Positions 34,597 through 45,649 of a DNA stretch of 64,000 bases are shown piece by piece (position 1 is the stretch's first letter; each line of letters starts with the position of its first letter). A model generated the notes under the pieces. That model saw nothing but the letters and a program-made list of their open reading frames with translations, did not search any database and was not told the DNA's origin. Position numbers and translations under genes: made by a program. The DNA comes from Romanomermis culicivorax (lineage: Eukaryota; Nematoda; Enoplea; Mermithida; Mermithidae): contig CAWUHX010000027.1 in NCBI GenBank assembly GCA_963922205.1, positions 1,674,001 to 1,738,000 of the forward strand. The letters are read 5' to 3'.

Positions 34597-34970
34597 AGAT
34601 GATCTATAATTGTATCAATTGTCTGCACCGCACATTAAAATGCCGTGGCTGAGAAATAATACCTCATTATCCCCAATTTACATATTAATTAATCAAATGA
34701 ATTAATTAATGACACTAAAGTCATTATTTTACAAAACGCCAGTATAACTTAAAAAATGATTAGGGTTGACCGTAAAAGGAATCTTTTACAGTAGAATTTT
34801 TTTATCAAGAAATTTCTTAAGTGGTAACAAATTTTCAAATTTTCCGTTCAGAAAGAAAATCTTCAAAATACGAAATAGTACTTGCTTTCCAATTTTATTA
34901 TTTATAAGCATTTCAAGAAAAACAGACTATAGTTCAACCATTTTAACTAGTTTTTAGTCTTATTGTACTC

Positions 34971-35336
34971 ACACGTGTAACAGGGCCCTGAGGTTGGGGG
35001 GGGGGGGGGAGTCGAGCGACTTTTTTGATGCCGGGGGTCACGGATTCCCAAAATTTTAGGAGGAGGGGTCTCTGAAGAGGAAAAATTTGATTTTTTTGCC
35101 AAAAAGAGTTTAAAAAATGGTAATTTTTGTTTTAAAAAACGCGGGGCACCGAGAGAATTGACATTTTTTACCATTTTTTGTTCAAAAATTAGCATTTTTG
35201 ATCAAAAAATGGATATTTTTTCGTATTTTTTCAACCTAAAGTATTTGGGTCCCTATGAATACCATGTGGCTAGCCATATGGCCGACGATTTCTAGGGGGG
35301 GGAGGTTCCTATAGCACTTCCCTCCAATTACATGTA
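34971..35336. mobile_element. MITE B, uninterrupted copy
   Basis: Starts CACGTGTAACAGGGCCCTGAGG and ends TTACATGTA, with inverted ends of the TACATGTAA type. It has a G run and the phrase GGGGTCTCTGAAG. The same element at 46507-59200 is split by retrotransposon element 2, so this copy shows the empty target site (near 35210). Confidence 0.65.
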
Positions 35337-35399
35337 TGAGTACCTATGATTTTCAAAGTTTGATAGTTTTCAGAGTAGTTTGAGATCCTTGAAATTTCA

Positions 35400-35790
35400 A
35401 AGAAAAAGGTAAAATATACTACAAAAAAATTGAAAAATCAAAATTTCGAATAAAAAATAAAAGCAAAATCAGCATATAATAAGTGGAAAACAAATTTGCA
35501 AAAAAGGAAAAACAAAAAGGGGCACATGCATGATGGAATCACATGAAAGAGCAAATATGAACCAAAAATCAAGAAAGGAATACCAAATCTATATAAAAAG
35601 TTTGACAAAGAAAGATTGAAAGAATGTCGAAAGGGTATAACAGAGAAAATAAAGAAGAATAGATGAAAGAGCAAAAGAAGAAAAAAAAGTCACAAAACAG
35701 AAAAATTTACATAATTTAATAGAGTTATGTAAAACTGAAAAGCTGTTTAAAAAAGATCTGCTAAAACATCTTTCACGCAAGACTGAAAAT
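35400..35790 (-). repeat. Fragment related to FB1 arms
   Basis: A-rich strand of the AAGAAAAACAAAAAG type ending AAGACTGAAAATC, like the inner arms of FB1. Minus-strand frames rich in Phe/Leu/Ser are low-complexity. Confidence 0.4.
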
Positions 35791-36030
35791 CTGTGAGCCT
35801 ATTCAACTACCCATATCGATTTTTTAATAAAAAAATTCTTACAGTATTAGCTTTGTGTAAACGACTCAGGAAAGGTACTTGCTTTTATCATTTTTCAAGT
35901 TTAAAGCACGTTATAAACAACAGACTAGAAAGAAGCAGAAAAAAGAAAATAAAGATAAAAATTAATCAAAAATTAAAAAGCAAACATATGACTACCCACT
36001 TATGGTTTAAATCATTATCTTTATACTCAC

Positions 36031-36166
36031 TAGGCTGCTCGGCACAAATTATTGCGTAGGATTCATGGTCCGGGTAATCTTGGAATTTCCCGTTATTCAA
36101 TTGGGTCGGAAAAACTTTGTACAAATATACAACGTTGCTTTGACTAGACCGTAACATATAGTTGCA
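36031..36166 (-). CDS. Protease gene, exon completing the PAN/apple-like segment
   Basis: Exon after the acceptor TTTGTTTTCTAG. Begins CNYMLRSS in phase 0 and ends at the donor CCTA|GTGAGT in phase 1, matching the propeptide exon. With the previous exon it forms a Cys-spaced segment (ECFRFC, then CNY, then a late IICAEQP) that resembles a PAN/apple module, a carbohydrate- or protein-binding fold. The domain call is tentative; the exon call rests on phase and codon content. Confidence 0.75.
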
Positions 36167-36319
36167 CTAGAAAACAAAAAATTAACGATTTATTGACACA
36201 CTAAATCCACATAAATCAAAATTTTCAATGTCACGTTCTTTGCCAATCAAAAAACGTTCCCAAATTTTATTGGTCGTTGGCTTATCACGTGACCATGAAC
36301 TATTTTTATACAGTAATAC

Positions 36320-36713
36320 CTGAAAATCTTTGCAGAATCGGAAACACTCTTGCAAATCAACGCAATATCTCGACGCCAATAGAACGTATTTGCCGACGTC
36401 CAATTTTTCAAATGGCACCAAGGTTGGGGTTGGGCCGGCCGTCGTCGTCGTCGTTGTCGTTGGCCTCGACGGCGACGATGCTTCCGCCGCTGTTGCAGAC
36501 GCCGGGCAAGGAGTCGCCGCCGTCGGCTCCGGCGACGGCCAAGGGCTGTAGGCGGCCGACGCCGGCACCGGGTAGGCGGCGCCGGGTAAGGGGCTGACAC
36601 TGGGCGCTGCTATTACGACGGGAGCCGCAACGTAGCTTTCTCGGCCGCGGCCGCCGGCCGACGCCACGTAGGCGTTCAACGTTGCGTCGTGTTTGGGCGA
36701 ACGCCGCCTGCGT
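36320..36713 (-). CDS. Protease gene, Ala/Pro/Thr-rich exon
   Basis: Runs from an acceptor ending CTTTTATAG (minus strand) to the donor TTTTCAG|GTATTA. It starts with one base completing a codon and a run of four Arg (RRRRSPKHD). Then come an extended low-complexity Ala/Pro/Ser region and a short poly-Thr run. It ends FEKLDVGKYVLLASRYC and ECFRFCKDFQ, the first half of the PAN-like segment. GC content is much higher than in the surroundings because of the Pro/Ala codons. The RRRR could be a furin-type cleavage site; that is inference. Confidence 0.75.
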
Positions 36714-36899
36714 CTATAAAAGACGTTAAAGTGTCAGTTTTGAAAAATTTGATTAACAAGTACTTCACTCTCTTTGGCGTACTGTATCGCGTTGATTTGA
36801 AAACAAGGAACATAAGCTTATTACAGTAAGTATCATATAAAGGAAAATCATTTTGAGAATAGAGCTATTGTAAATTGAAAAATGGAAAAAATTAGTACT

Positions 36900-38405
36900 G
36901 TAGTTACTGGGGGTATTTTCATGTGGGCGATTTCCAAGTGAGCGATTCTCATGCGAACAATTCCCAATTGAGCGAATTTTCAAATGAGCGAATTCCCAAT
37001 TGGGCGATTCCAGAGGAGCGATCGAGAATGTAATAACACCCTTCATATTTTCCTTCTTTACCTCATATTTTCTTTGTATGTTTTTTTTCGTTTTCTTTTC
37101 TTTCTTCTTTCGTTTTCTGTATTGTTTATGTTTTCGTTTATGTATGTTTTTACGTTTTCATCTTTTGTCTGTGCTTTCCTTCATTTTCTTCCTTCTAGTC
37201 ATCTAATTTTTTCTTTTTGCTGATGATACCATGCCCTACAACTTGTCATAGTCTTCCGTATAATTCTTGTACAATTCGGCATGCTTGGGTCTTTCATGCT
37301 TGCAAGTATGAAAATCTTCATAAAAAATATAAACAAAAGAATGCTCGAAAAGCAAAACAAAAATAAACACATTAAGAATAAGTAAAAATAGGTGGAAAAG
37401 CATCAGAAAAAGAAAAAAACATGAAAATAGTGACAAGAAAGAAGAAGCAACATAGAGAATGCAGCGAGGAAGAAAGAAAAAATAATGTGAAGAAGGACAA
37501 AAAAAGAGAAAGAATCAGGAAAATAGAAAAAGAAAAAGATAAACAAGTAAAAGCAAAAAACTAGGAAAAAACACGGGAAATAGAGAGTGTCGAACCGCAT
37601 AAAAATTAAGACGATACTTATTGAAAATGACAACTTTTAATGTACTGGTTCATGAGCAAAAAAAATAGATGACAAGAAAAAAGAAAATGAAAGAAAGCAG
37701 AGACAAAAGATAAAAATCCAAAAACATACATAAACGAAAACATGAGTAACACACAGGACGAAAGAAAAAAATATATACAAACAAAAATATATGGTATGCT
37801 TTCCCACCTATTTTCATTTATTTTTCATGTCTTCATTTTTGTTGACGTTTCCTTTCTCTAGATGTTTTGTTTCTTCCAGAATTCTTTTTTTATGTTATTT
37901 ATGAAGATTTTCACACTTACAATGATGAAAGACTCAAGCATGTCGAACTGTACAAGAATTATGCAGGAGACTATGGCTATTTAAAATGACAGTCTCCTTA
38001 GGCTTAGGCTTAGGGAATGCGCGTGGTCTGCAGGGCGGAGGTCGAAAGTCTCAGGACGTAGGATAACCCGGTTGGGTCAGCAAAAAAAAGTTAATGACAA
38101 GAAAAACGAAAACAAAAGAAAACAGAGACAAATGATGAAAACGTTAAAACATACATAAACGAAAATATTAACAATACACCCAGAAAACGAAAGAAAAAAG
38201 AAATACATACAAATAAAATTATAAGGTAAAGATGGAAAATATGAAGAAAGTGTTATTACACTCGCAATCACTAGTTTGGAATCGCTCAGTTGAGAATTCG
38301 CTCAGTTGGGAATTCGCTCAATTGGGAATCGCTGGTATGGGAATCGTGAAATTGGGAATTCGCTCACTTGAGAATTCGCTCCCTTGGGAATCGCGAATAG
38401 ACCTA
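36900..38405. mobile_element. Foldback element FB1, copy 2, with terminal GCGAATTCCCAAT arrays
   Basis: Ends are arrays of degenerate ~18-bp units: GAGCGAATTCCCAATTG at 36905-37025, and inverted as AATTCGCTCAATTGGGAATCG at 38270-38400. Arms are T-rich on the left (from 37045) and A-rich on the right (to 38230). A short TTAGGCTTAGGCTTAGGG tract lies near the centre (about 37999-38016). No gene. It lies in an intron of the protease gene. Confidence 0.65.
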
Positions 38406-39472
38406 GTTGCTGTAGATTTTTTGTTCAAAAATTGAAGATTTCGCAGAAAAAACGAAAGCATGAAATAGTACGTGCTTTCTACTTTATGGTTTAGAACTAG
38501 TTCTAGAAAAACAGATTACAGTCGAAGTTATCATTCATGCGTTCAAGTTTGCTTGAAAAATGTTATCGATATCTCGAAGCTCATTTGTTAGTTTGTTCAG
38601 AATGTTCATTCTTATGCTCTTCTATAGTATCCATTTTCGACGTTTCTTGTTTTTCGTTGCATCTCTGAATTTTTTTGTTGCATCTCTCAATTTTTTTGTT
38701 TTGTTTCTTATTTGTCGATTTTTGCTAAATTAAATCTGTAGTTTTTTTTCATTTTGACATTTTATATCCCAATGTTACACTTCATCCGGTTTTGATTCTA
38801 TTTCCCATTTCCATACGTTTTTATACTTCTTTTTGTTCTCTTTATTTATTAACTGTCATTTATATTATGCGTTTGTTTGTTTTTTATGTTTTTACCAACT
38901 TTGTTGTTTATTGTTTCTGTTATAGTCATTTACTACAATTTTGTTATTGCGTCACGATTTGTATAGTTGATTGTTTTTTTTTTAATTTTGTCAATTTTCA
39001 ATAATTTATGAGTTGTTTTTGGCCACAGATTTTAATCTCGATTTTGTCTATTTTTTGTAATTTATATTTTTTGCTTGTTTTTTGTTTTCGCTTTGTCAGT
39101 CTTTTTATTTCTACATTTCTACTGGGATACTAGCATTTGCTTTTTTTATTACTTTTTGTTTGTTTGTTATTTTCACATTCATCGTTGTTATAACTTTTAT
39201 TCTGCAATTTTACGCTATAGTTAATTTTTCAAAAAAATCTGGGACCTGTTTCATCAACGAGACTTAAGCTCCAGATAAGCCGCAGCTTAGGCTGTAGCTA
39301 AACTCTGTATGTTATACCATTGCCGTTAAGCTGCCGCTCAGCTGGTTTGGAAACAAATTGTAAAAATTTGAAATAGTACTTGCCTTTCAACTCTAAATAT
39401 TGACAAGCGTTCAAGAAAAACAGTTTTCTACATTATGCTCAACAATGTAATAGCCCATGTAAATGAACTTAC
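38406..39472 (-). other. Intronic T-rich stretch without features
   Basis: Very T-rich on the plus strand. Open frames around 38790-39270 encode only Phe/Leu/Cys/Ile-rich low-complexity peptides. Part of the 3.0-kb intron between exons at 36713 and 39473. Confidence 0.5.
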
Positions 39473-39725
39473 ATGTGCGGCGGCGGATTCCTCTCTTGCA
39501 ACAACATGGCCAAAATTTTTTGCGGCAAATTTTCGACGTGGCACCCGGGGGGCACGTATTGTGGAGGTACCGAAAATGCTGCCAGCGTGGAAACTGGCGG
39601 TCTAGTGGCACCATACCCTGGCAACCCTACGTGCGTCGGACTGATCATCAATGATGGAGAATGCGGTGGGGACGGTGGCTGCGTAGCAGCTGAAGTAGTT
39701 TCAACTGACGGGGCTGTGTAGATAG
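39473..39725 (-). CDS. Protease gene, Pro/Thr/Ser-rich exon
   Basis: Exon between the acceptor GTATTTTTACAG and the donor CACAT|GTAAGT. It is phase 1 in and phase 2 out, agreeing with both neighbours. Encodes SVETTSAATQPPSPPHSPS-type linker sequence, then a more ordered stretch with PPGCHVENLPQKILAML, and ends NPPPH. A secreted, extended or O-glycosylated stalk is plausible. No known domain. Confidence 0.7.
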
Positions 39726-39839
39726 CTGTAAAAATACACTTGGGTGACATCAAATTTTTAAAATAGCTCATTTAATTTAAAATGGAAAAAATAGGTTTAA
39801 TTTGATAGCCTTGGTAGAAAATTTTTTATACATATCTGA

Positions 39840-39969
39840 CAGTATGATCAAATTATATGATGTGCAAGTACGAGTGGTGCATACTATACAGTATGATCAC
39901 GGAATATGATGTGCAAGTACGAGTGATGCATACCTTACAGTATGATCACATAATATGATGTGCAGGTAC
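39840..39969. repeat. 49-bp tandem repeat, about 2.6 copies
   Basis: AGTATGATC starts recur at 39841, 39890 and 39939. Units share ATATGATGTGCAAGTACGAG and TGCATAC. Confidence 0.85.
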
Positions 39970-39996
39970 ATTTCTATACTGCATTGTACCAAAAAG

Positions 39997-40059
39997 TTCT
40001 AGAACCTTCCACAATATTCTATAATATTCTTTTACATTCTACAAGGTTCTAGAACATTC
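39997..40059. promoter_or_regulatory. Two heat-shock-element-like motifs
   Basis: TTCTAGAACCTTC (39997-40009) and TTCTAGAACATTC (40047-40059) are both perfect TTCnnGAAnnTTC trimers, about 50 bp apart. They are intronic and not near a known promoter. Binding by HSF-1 is inference. Confidence 0.4.
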
Positions 40060-40270
40060 CCTGATTTTCTGTGATAGTAAACCGTGTTGTTTTGTATAAT
40101 CTTTCATTTATTTATTGTACTGTTTAGTAGATTGATATTGTGTGTTGTGTTAGTTAGCCTTATTAAACTTGAATATTTACCAGCTAGTATTCCAGTTGGG
40201 TATTTACCAATTATCCTAAGGCTAATCTATTTTCAACTCAGCCCAGTCATTATTCAAGACACAACAATTT

Positions 40271-40551
40271 TATACTGTAGAAAAATGCTAAATTTTTTCA
40301 TGAGAATGCGAAAATCTAAAATCATTGAACAAACAGGTTTTCTATTGTCGATTAGGACAGAACTGCGTCGATAACTGGGTGCTTCTAGAGAAATTTGACC
40401 ACTTAAGAAGGTTATTCGACGAATATATTCTGCTTGTCGCCCACTGACAATTTTTTTTCTTCATCAATTACAGCGATAAGTGAAGTCTTTTTTCGTATTG
40501 AACTTAATTTTTATTAGGTCTCTGCATCGATCATTTGAAAATGAATGGAGT
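40271..40551 (-). mobile_element. Family-A inverted-repeat MITE copy, reverse orientation
   Basis: Reads ACTGTAGAAAAATGCTAAATT, TTCATGAGAATGCG, a degraded middle, and TCTGCATCGATCATTTGAAAA, the reverse of the 4.0-kb copy. Confidence 0.55.
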
Positions 40552-40634
40552 AACTATGACTGAACTGTCGTAAAAACGACAAGTTATATAACTGCAATCC
40601 ACACCGTAAAATCACAAAAAATTGGCCATTCAAT

Positions 40635-41215
40635 TATGTATTGGTATACCGAATGCATCAGTATCCCGAGCAGTGTTATACAATACAAACAAAACTTATC
40701 CGTATACTCAATGTATCAGTATATCCCGAATGTATCGGTATTTCACGTATTGGTATTCCGAATGTATCAGTATCCTGAAAAGTGTTCACAATAAAAAAAA
40801 TTTCTCTGTAGACCGAATGTATCAGTACCCTGGATGATGTCAGGGCGTAAGCCTAAGCCTAAGCCTAAGCCTAAGCCTAAGTCTAAGCCTAAGCCATTAG
40901 GAAAAGCCTAAGCCATTAGGAAAAGCCTAAGCCGAGAAGCAAAGCCTAAGCCATGAGGCAAAGCCTAAGACGTGAGGCAAAGCCTAAGCCTAAGCTTGAG
41001 CTTAAGCCTAAGCCTTAGCCTAAGAACCACACAAATTTTTAGCCAAAATGAGAGTGGACAACGCAGACAAAAATTGTGTACTCGGGATAACGAGAGTTAG
41101 TCAATGTGACGAAATAAAAAATAAAATTGCATGTGTTCGGAATACCGAGAATTAATTATTCGGGTTAACGATACATTCGGTATACTGATACATTCGGGAT
41201 ACCGATACACAACGG
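40635..41215. mobile_element. Inverted CCGAATGTATCAGTAT arrays enclosing a telomere-like tract
   Basis: The left array (40635-40835) repeats TACCGAATGTATCAGTATCC. The right array (41140-41215) carries the inverse (ATACATTCGGTATACTGATAC). Between them lies the TTAGGC-type tract. Same layout as the other array-tipped foldback elements. Confidence 0.5.
40849..41025 (-). repeat. Interstitial telomere-like (TTAGGC)n tract
   Basis: The plus strand shows about eight units of AAGCCT (one variant), i.e. TTAGGC on the minus strand, then AAGCCTAAGCC blocks interrupted by ATTAGGAAA and GAGGCAA spacers. TTAGGC is the telomere unit of many nematodes. Smaller tracts occur near 38000, 43185, 44845, 45295 and 45935. 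Confidence 0.85.
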
Positions 41216-43029
41216 GCCTTTCACTCAATATTGGCAACTTTTCAGTATTTTGTCATTTTTTGAAACTTTTCACATTCGTCTAACAGCATTTGTTTTGCCC
41301 GCTCTTGAAATGTACGTACAGGATGTACAGGATGAGCTAAAAAAGGCGATCGGTGCTAACTTTCATAGCTTTCGAATAGATGAGGCTTTTTCAATGCGGA
41401 TAGAAAAAACGTCGGGCGTAAAAATTGCAGTTTCAGCCAGATTTCTCAGATAGAATTCGATTTTTTTGCGAGTAAAGAAATTGACAAAAATCAACTTGTT
41501 TTATAACAGAAAAAAGTAAAGTAGATCCAATGATTAGAACCATATAACAGCTGAAAACTACGAGAAAGCCGTTTCAATGGGTCCTATCTGTTTCACCACA
41601 ATTTTTCATTGTTTTTCGAACTGGTCAACGGCAGAATTGAATTAGTCAATGCCAGAATTTTCGAACTGGTCAATGGCATTTTACTTTGATCAAGTTGATG
41701 CCAAGCCCGCAACCTTTATTTCTGGTGATCAATGTCGCGGATTGGCTTCTTCAAATTCGGAGAATTCGAAGGTGTTTCATCAGGTCTCCAAAAATCAGAC
41801 AAATTTTGACTGATCCCGTTGACAATCTGGTTCTATGTTCACAACTTTTAGTTTTTGAAAAATGACCATTTTTACGAAATTTCTGTTAATAGTGGAAAGC
41901 AAAAGGGCTAGGAGCATAAAACTTGGGCCTAAAAACAGAGACAAGCAGGGGATTCTAATGCAGCAATCCGCATTTTCATCCATTGGAAGGTTATGAAAGT
42001 CAGCACTATACATAAACGTGGGGGTGGTTCGACCCTCAGCAGACTTCGATTGACCCCCAGCATATTCTTGCTGACCCATGGCAGATTTGACTACCTCAGC
42101 AATGGTTGTGAAGATGATGAAGGAAAATGAACAAGAGAGAAGAAAAAGCGGTCACAAAAATGGGAATAATGCTGCAGTTCAACAATTTTTCTAAACGAAG
42201 CATACTTGATTTCAAAAAAGTAAAATAAAACTTAAAAAAGTGCAGTCTAAACAAATAACCTTATATCTGACTTATATAGGTTGAAGAATATGCTGCTTGG
42301 ATGTTAGAAAGCCTTAAGACCTTTCTTTTCGTTATCAAGAATGCAAAAAATTTTGTATTCTATCGCCTGTCCTGGCTGACCCCCAGTAGAATTTCTATGC
42401 TGTGCATGTATGGTCAGCACCGGTCGCCTTTTTTTGGCTCAACCTGTATAAGCCACGTAATTACATAGCTTATTCTAATGAAGCTATCAATTCTGCTCTT
42501 TTTAGCAGTTATATATGTAAAGGGAAATACTAGACTTATATGCTCAAAGAAGTTTCTAAGGAAAAAAGATTTCTAAATTCATGCACCTAAATGGTTCATC
42601 AAGTTCGTTTCAATGGTCTTGAAAAGAAAATGTTTGTTGGATAAGCATTATAGCGATATTGTTTACCAAATTCCTACTGCACCAATGCCAAAATCCTCCC
42701 ATGTCTTTGCTTTAGATACTGAAATTAAAAATTCCGTTGAGAAATTATTTTCTTACTAGGAAAATTTTTGATTATGCCAATTGATTCATCATAATTATTA
42801 TAATTCTCTTTATATTATCTAGGCTTCAGTGTGTTAATTTTGCTGTATCACATTTGTTTAATTTTGCCTTTAATTAACAACCAATGGTTGCAAATATTTT
42901 GGATAAAACATTTGGAGACCAATGTTAGAATTACATTGCTCAATCTTAGCCTTACAATTACTTTTCAATGTTTTTTATCGTATTTTTTGCCAGCTAAAGT
43001 TAGGCGATCGTCCCCTAACTTTCGACACT
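41216..43029. other. Long intronic stretch without supported features
   Basis: Mixed AT-rich sequence in the 4.1-kb intron between exons at 39725 and 43837. Small frames (41250-41453, 41795-42079, 42831-43118) show no domain and no splice logic. Confidence 0.4.
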
Positions 43030-43610
43030 CATGTTTTTTTCATTGTGTGTCAATTCCTCGAACGTCCCGATTCACCGAAAGTGCGGATTTTCCGGTTAGT
43101 GCTAAAGGTTTTATCTAAAGAGTACCGTTTTAGCGAAAGGCCCGATTCCTCGAAAATAATAAATGACATAAAGTTCCCACGGTCGCCTAAGCCTAAGCCT
43201 AGGCCTATGCATAAAAGTAGAGCATTCCAAAAATGATCAGAGATGTGCATGAATGGCCATCAACAAAAAATGTCTTAATGCTGTTGAGTCTTCATATCAT
43301 CAGATATGGTAATTTTGAAATTATAGTATTTACGATCAAATTTACAGACATTTTAAGGAAATCGATTTGTTTGTATGCACTTTCGATGAACCGGGATTTG
43401 TGATGCACCAATGTTCGACGAATCATAAATTTTATGTTCTTTTCGAGGAATCGGGAATTTCGAGGAATCGGGGAAGCAAATTCATGATGCACTAAAGCAT
43501 GTTTCGAGAAATCGAGAATTTTATCAACTTTTCGAGGAATCGGGATTTTCGAAGAATCGGGACTTTGGAGGAAAGAGGACGTTCGAGGAATAGGGATACA
43601 ACCGTTTTTT
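43030..43610. mobile_element. Inverted CGATTCCTCGAA arrays with internal TTAGGC-like tract
   Basis: The left array has TTCCTCGAACGTCCCGATTC (43050-43165). The right array (43440-43610) has TTTCGAGGAATCGGGA in inverse. A GCCTAAGCCTAAGCCTAGGCC tract lies between (43184-43204). Confidence 0.5.
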
Positions 43611-43836
43611 CAATCTTGCATCTTAGCAACACGTTCTGCAGGCATAGTTCGTTATTTTAGGCTATTTCATGAAAATACATGTCTAAAAAGTTACATGATG
43701 TTCAAGTTCAAAAGACACCAAATTTTGGAAAAAAAATCTTGAGAAGTATATTTAAATTTGATTTTTATGTGCAGCTCGATCAAACTTGATTAATTTTATT
43801 CAAAAATCTTCCTTGTTAAGAAAAAAAATGAATTAC

Positions 43837-43950
43837 CTGAACCAGTGACAGCCTCTGAAATTTCTGGCGGCTGAACATTCTTGGCGACCGGGCCTCCGAA
43901 GTTGCTGGCGAAAGACGCGTCATCCCTTTTGACCCTTACAGTATCGTAGC
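43837..43950 (-). CDS. Protease gene, most upstream exon detected
   Basis: Minus-strand exon between the acceptor ATTATCCCAG and the donor GGTTCAG|GTAATT. Phase 1 in and phase 1 out, compatible with the next exon. Encodes YDTVRVKRDDASFASNFGG and NVQPPEISEAVTG, a linker-like sequence. It is too short for the open-frame list. With the six downstream exons it gives a continuous frame of 664 codons including stop. The start codon and signal-peptide exon are further upstream and were not found. Confidence 0.65.
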
Positions 43951-44865
43951 CTGGGATAATGAGTGATAATGCATCTTAAAGATAAACACAATCGTTTGCA
44001 GGGTTGGTAAAAAAATCGACGTCGTACTGTAGCCTTACATAATAAAACATTATGATAGATGGTCATAGTTCGAACGATGATGACAAACTCTTCTTAACAA
44101 TACAGAAAATTTTTCGCAAAATGAAACACGTTAAAAGTTTTCTGATCGAGAATAAGAGCATAAACGCAATCAAAAGTGAGAGATAGATAAAAAAAAAGTT
44201 ATAGAAATTCTAGCGAGACGAAAAAACAATTTTTTTACCCAAAAAGTTGGTGTCCTAAAATAGTAATTTAGCGTAGAATATGGAACCGCGGGAAAAATGG
44301 GTATTTAGAAGGAAAGATCGGTTTTTTAGATTTTGGATATTGTACGGGTTTTCGTACGTATTATATTTTCTAGAGACTTACAATATGTATATATTCAGTC
44401 ATTCGACATTGTCATTTTAATTAGTGCAGAAAAAATTGATTCTTTTGGTCATCGTGGAGGAGAACGAAATTTTTCCGCGTAGGTTTTTTTTTTAATTCGG
44501 TAAAAAAATTGTATCCTTGTAGATTTAGGACAACCTATATCAGTGTCATTAAAATCTTTTTTTCGAGCATGATGCGTTACTTTGATACTTTATAACTTGA
44601 CTTACGACAGTCGACAAATACTTTAAGAATAATTTTTTGGGAAAATTTCTGAAAAGCTGTAGCCTTTTCAATGATGGCATTAAGTTCGTCGATATTTGAC
44701 CTCATGAACCCGTTCAATACCTCCAACGTCTCACCGCCTCCAGCGTCCCATTACCTGTACTTTTTAACGGAAAAGATGGGGTTCCATAAAACTTCCAATA
44801 ACACAAAAGTCATGTCCAGTATTAATTTATTGGAATACATTGGTTAGGCTTAGGCTTAAGGATCA

Positions 44866-45093
44866 TTTATACTTGTCTTTTTTTGACGGAACGGAACGGA
44901 TCGCCAATAGCTCAATAGCAAATGTTCAGCCTGAAAATCCGATTTCGGTCGGAAAGAATAACTGCAATTTTGTGGAAAACGACCGACGGTAACCTTCAAT
45001 CGAATCGAACGACGAAAATTTCTCTTTCGTTCGGTAAAGTTGTGTCCATTGCATTCCGTTCCGTTCCGTCGGAAAAGGCAATTATAAATGACC
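44866..45093. mobile_element. MITE with GACGGAACGGAACGG inverted ends
   Basis: The left end is TCATTTATACTTGTC, then GACGGAACGGAACGG. The right end is CCGTTCCGTTCCGTC, then GGCAATTATAAATGA. Imperfect inverted repeat of about 35 bp around a 150-bp core. A TTAGGCTTAGGC tract abuts it on the left (44846-44857). Confidence 0.6.
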
Positions 45094-45099
45094 CTGTCC

Positions 45100-45260
45100 C
45101 ACTACGTGCTTCGCAGCGTAGAAACGCATATTGACGCACATCAACGCGCATTGACGCAAGTCGATGCGATTTACGCATATCGACGCACAGAGCGCATATC
45201 GACGCACAGGAGCGCGTCCTGCATCCAGGTCCTGGTCCACGCGTCGATGTGCGTCAACAT
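45100..45260. repeat. Degenerate tandem array of CGCATATCGACGCACA-type units
   Basis: Units of about 12-18 bp (ACGCATATTGACGCACATC, GCGCATTGACGCAAG, ACGCATATCGACGCACAG) repeat in direct orientation next to the GACGGAACGG element. Confidence 0.6.
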
Positions 45261-45649
45261 CCGTCGGAGAATAGATAAGGCTTTGGGCTGAAGCTTAGGC
45301 TTAGGTTGGGGCCTGAGCTTAGGCTTAAGCTCATTTCAGAATTTAAAAAATCGTAGGAATTTTGTCGTTGATTGTCGCCGATTTTGTGGGAATTTCATCG
45401 ACGACTGTTCGCGATTCTATCAAATCAGAAGCGAAAAAATCCTAGTATTTTTGTCGCCGACAACCGGCGACTGTCGCCGATATCCTAGGAATCGTGGAAT
45501 GAAATTCGGGAAATAGAATACAGTTCTATTTTTCGGGACTGTCGCGGACTGGGAAAAAATTTGTTCGGTTATTTTCAGGTGCAACCATATTTTGTTTTTT
45601 GCGAGGGAAATATCTATAGTTGTTTTCCTAAAAATGTTCTTAGTTTTTC

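Noticed and set aside
36277..36597. Plus-strand ORF opposite the Ala/Pro-rich protease exon
   Set aside because: Shadow of a GC-rich low-complexity exon; the minus strand has consistent splice phases.
37000..37640. Phe/Leu/Ser-rich ORFs on both strands, resembling membrane proteins
   Set aside because: Low-complexity T-rich/A-rich arms of foldback element FB1; the hydrophobicity is a composition artefact. The same holds for frames at 5990-6316, 6772-7018 and 35438-35780.
40849..41025. CRISPR-like array
   Set aside because: Repeat unit is the 6-bp telomere motif with irregular spacers; the context is eukaryotic.
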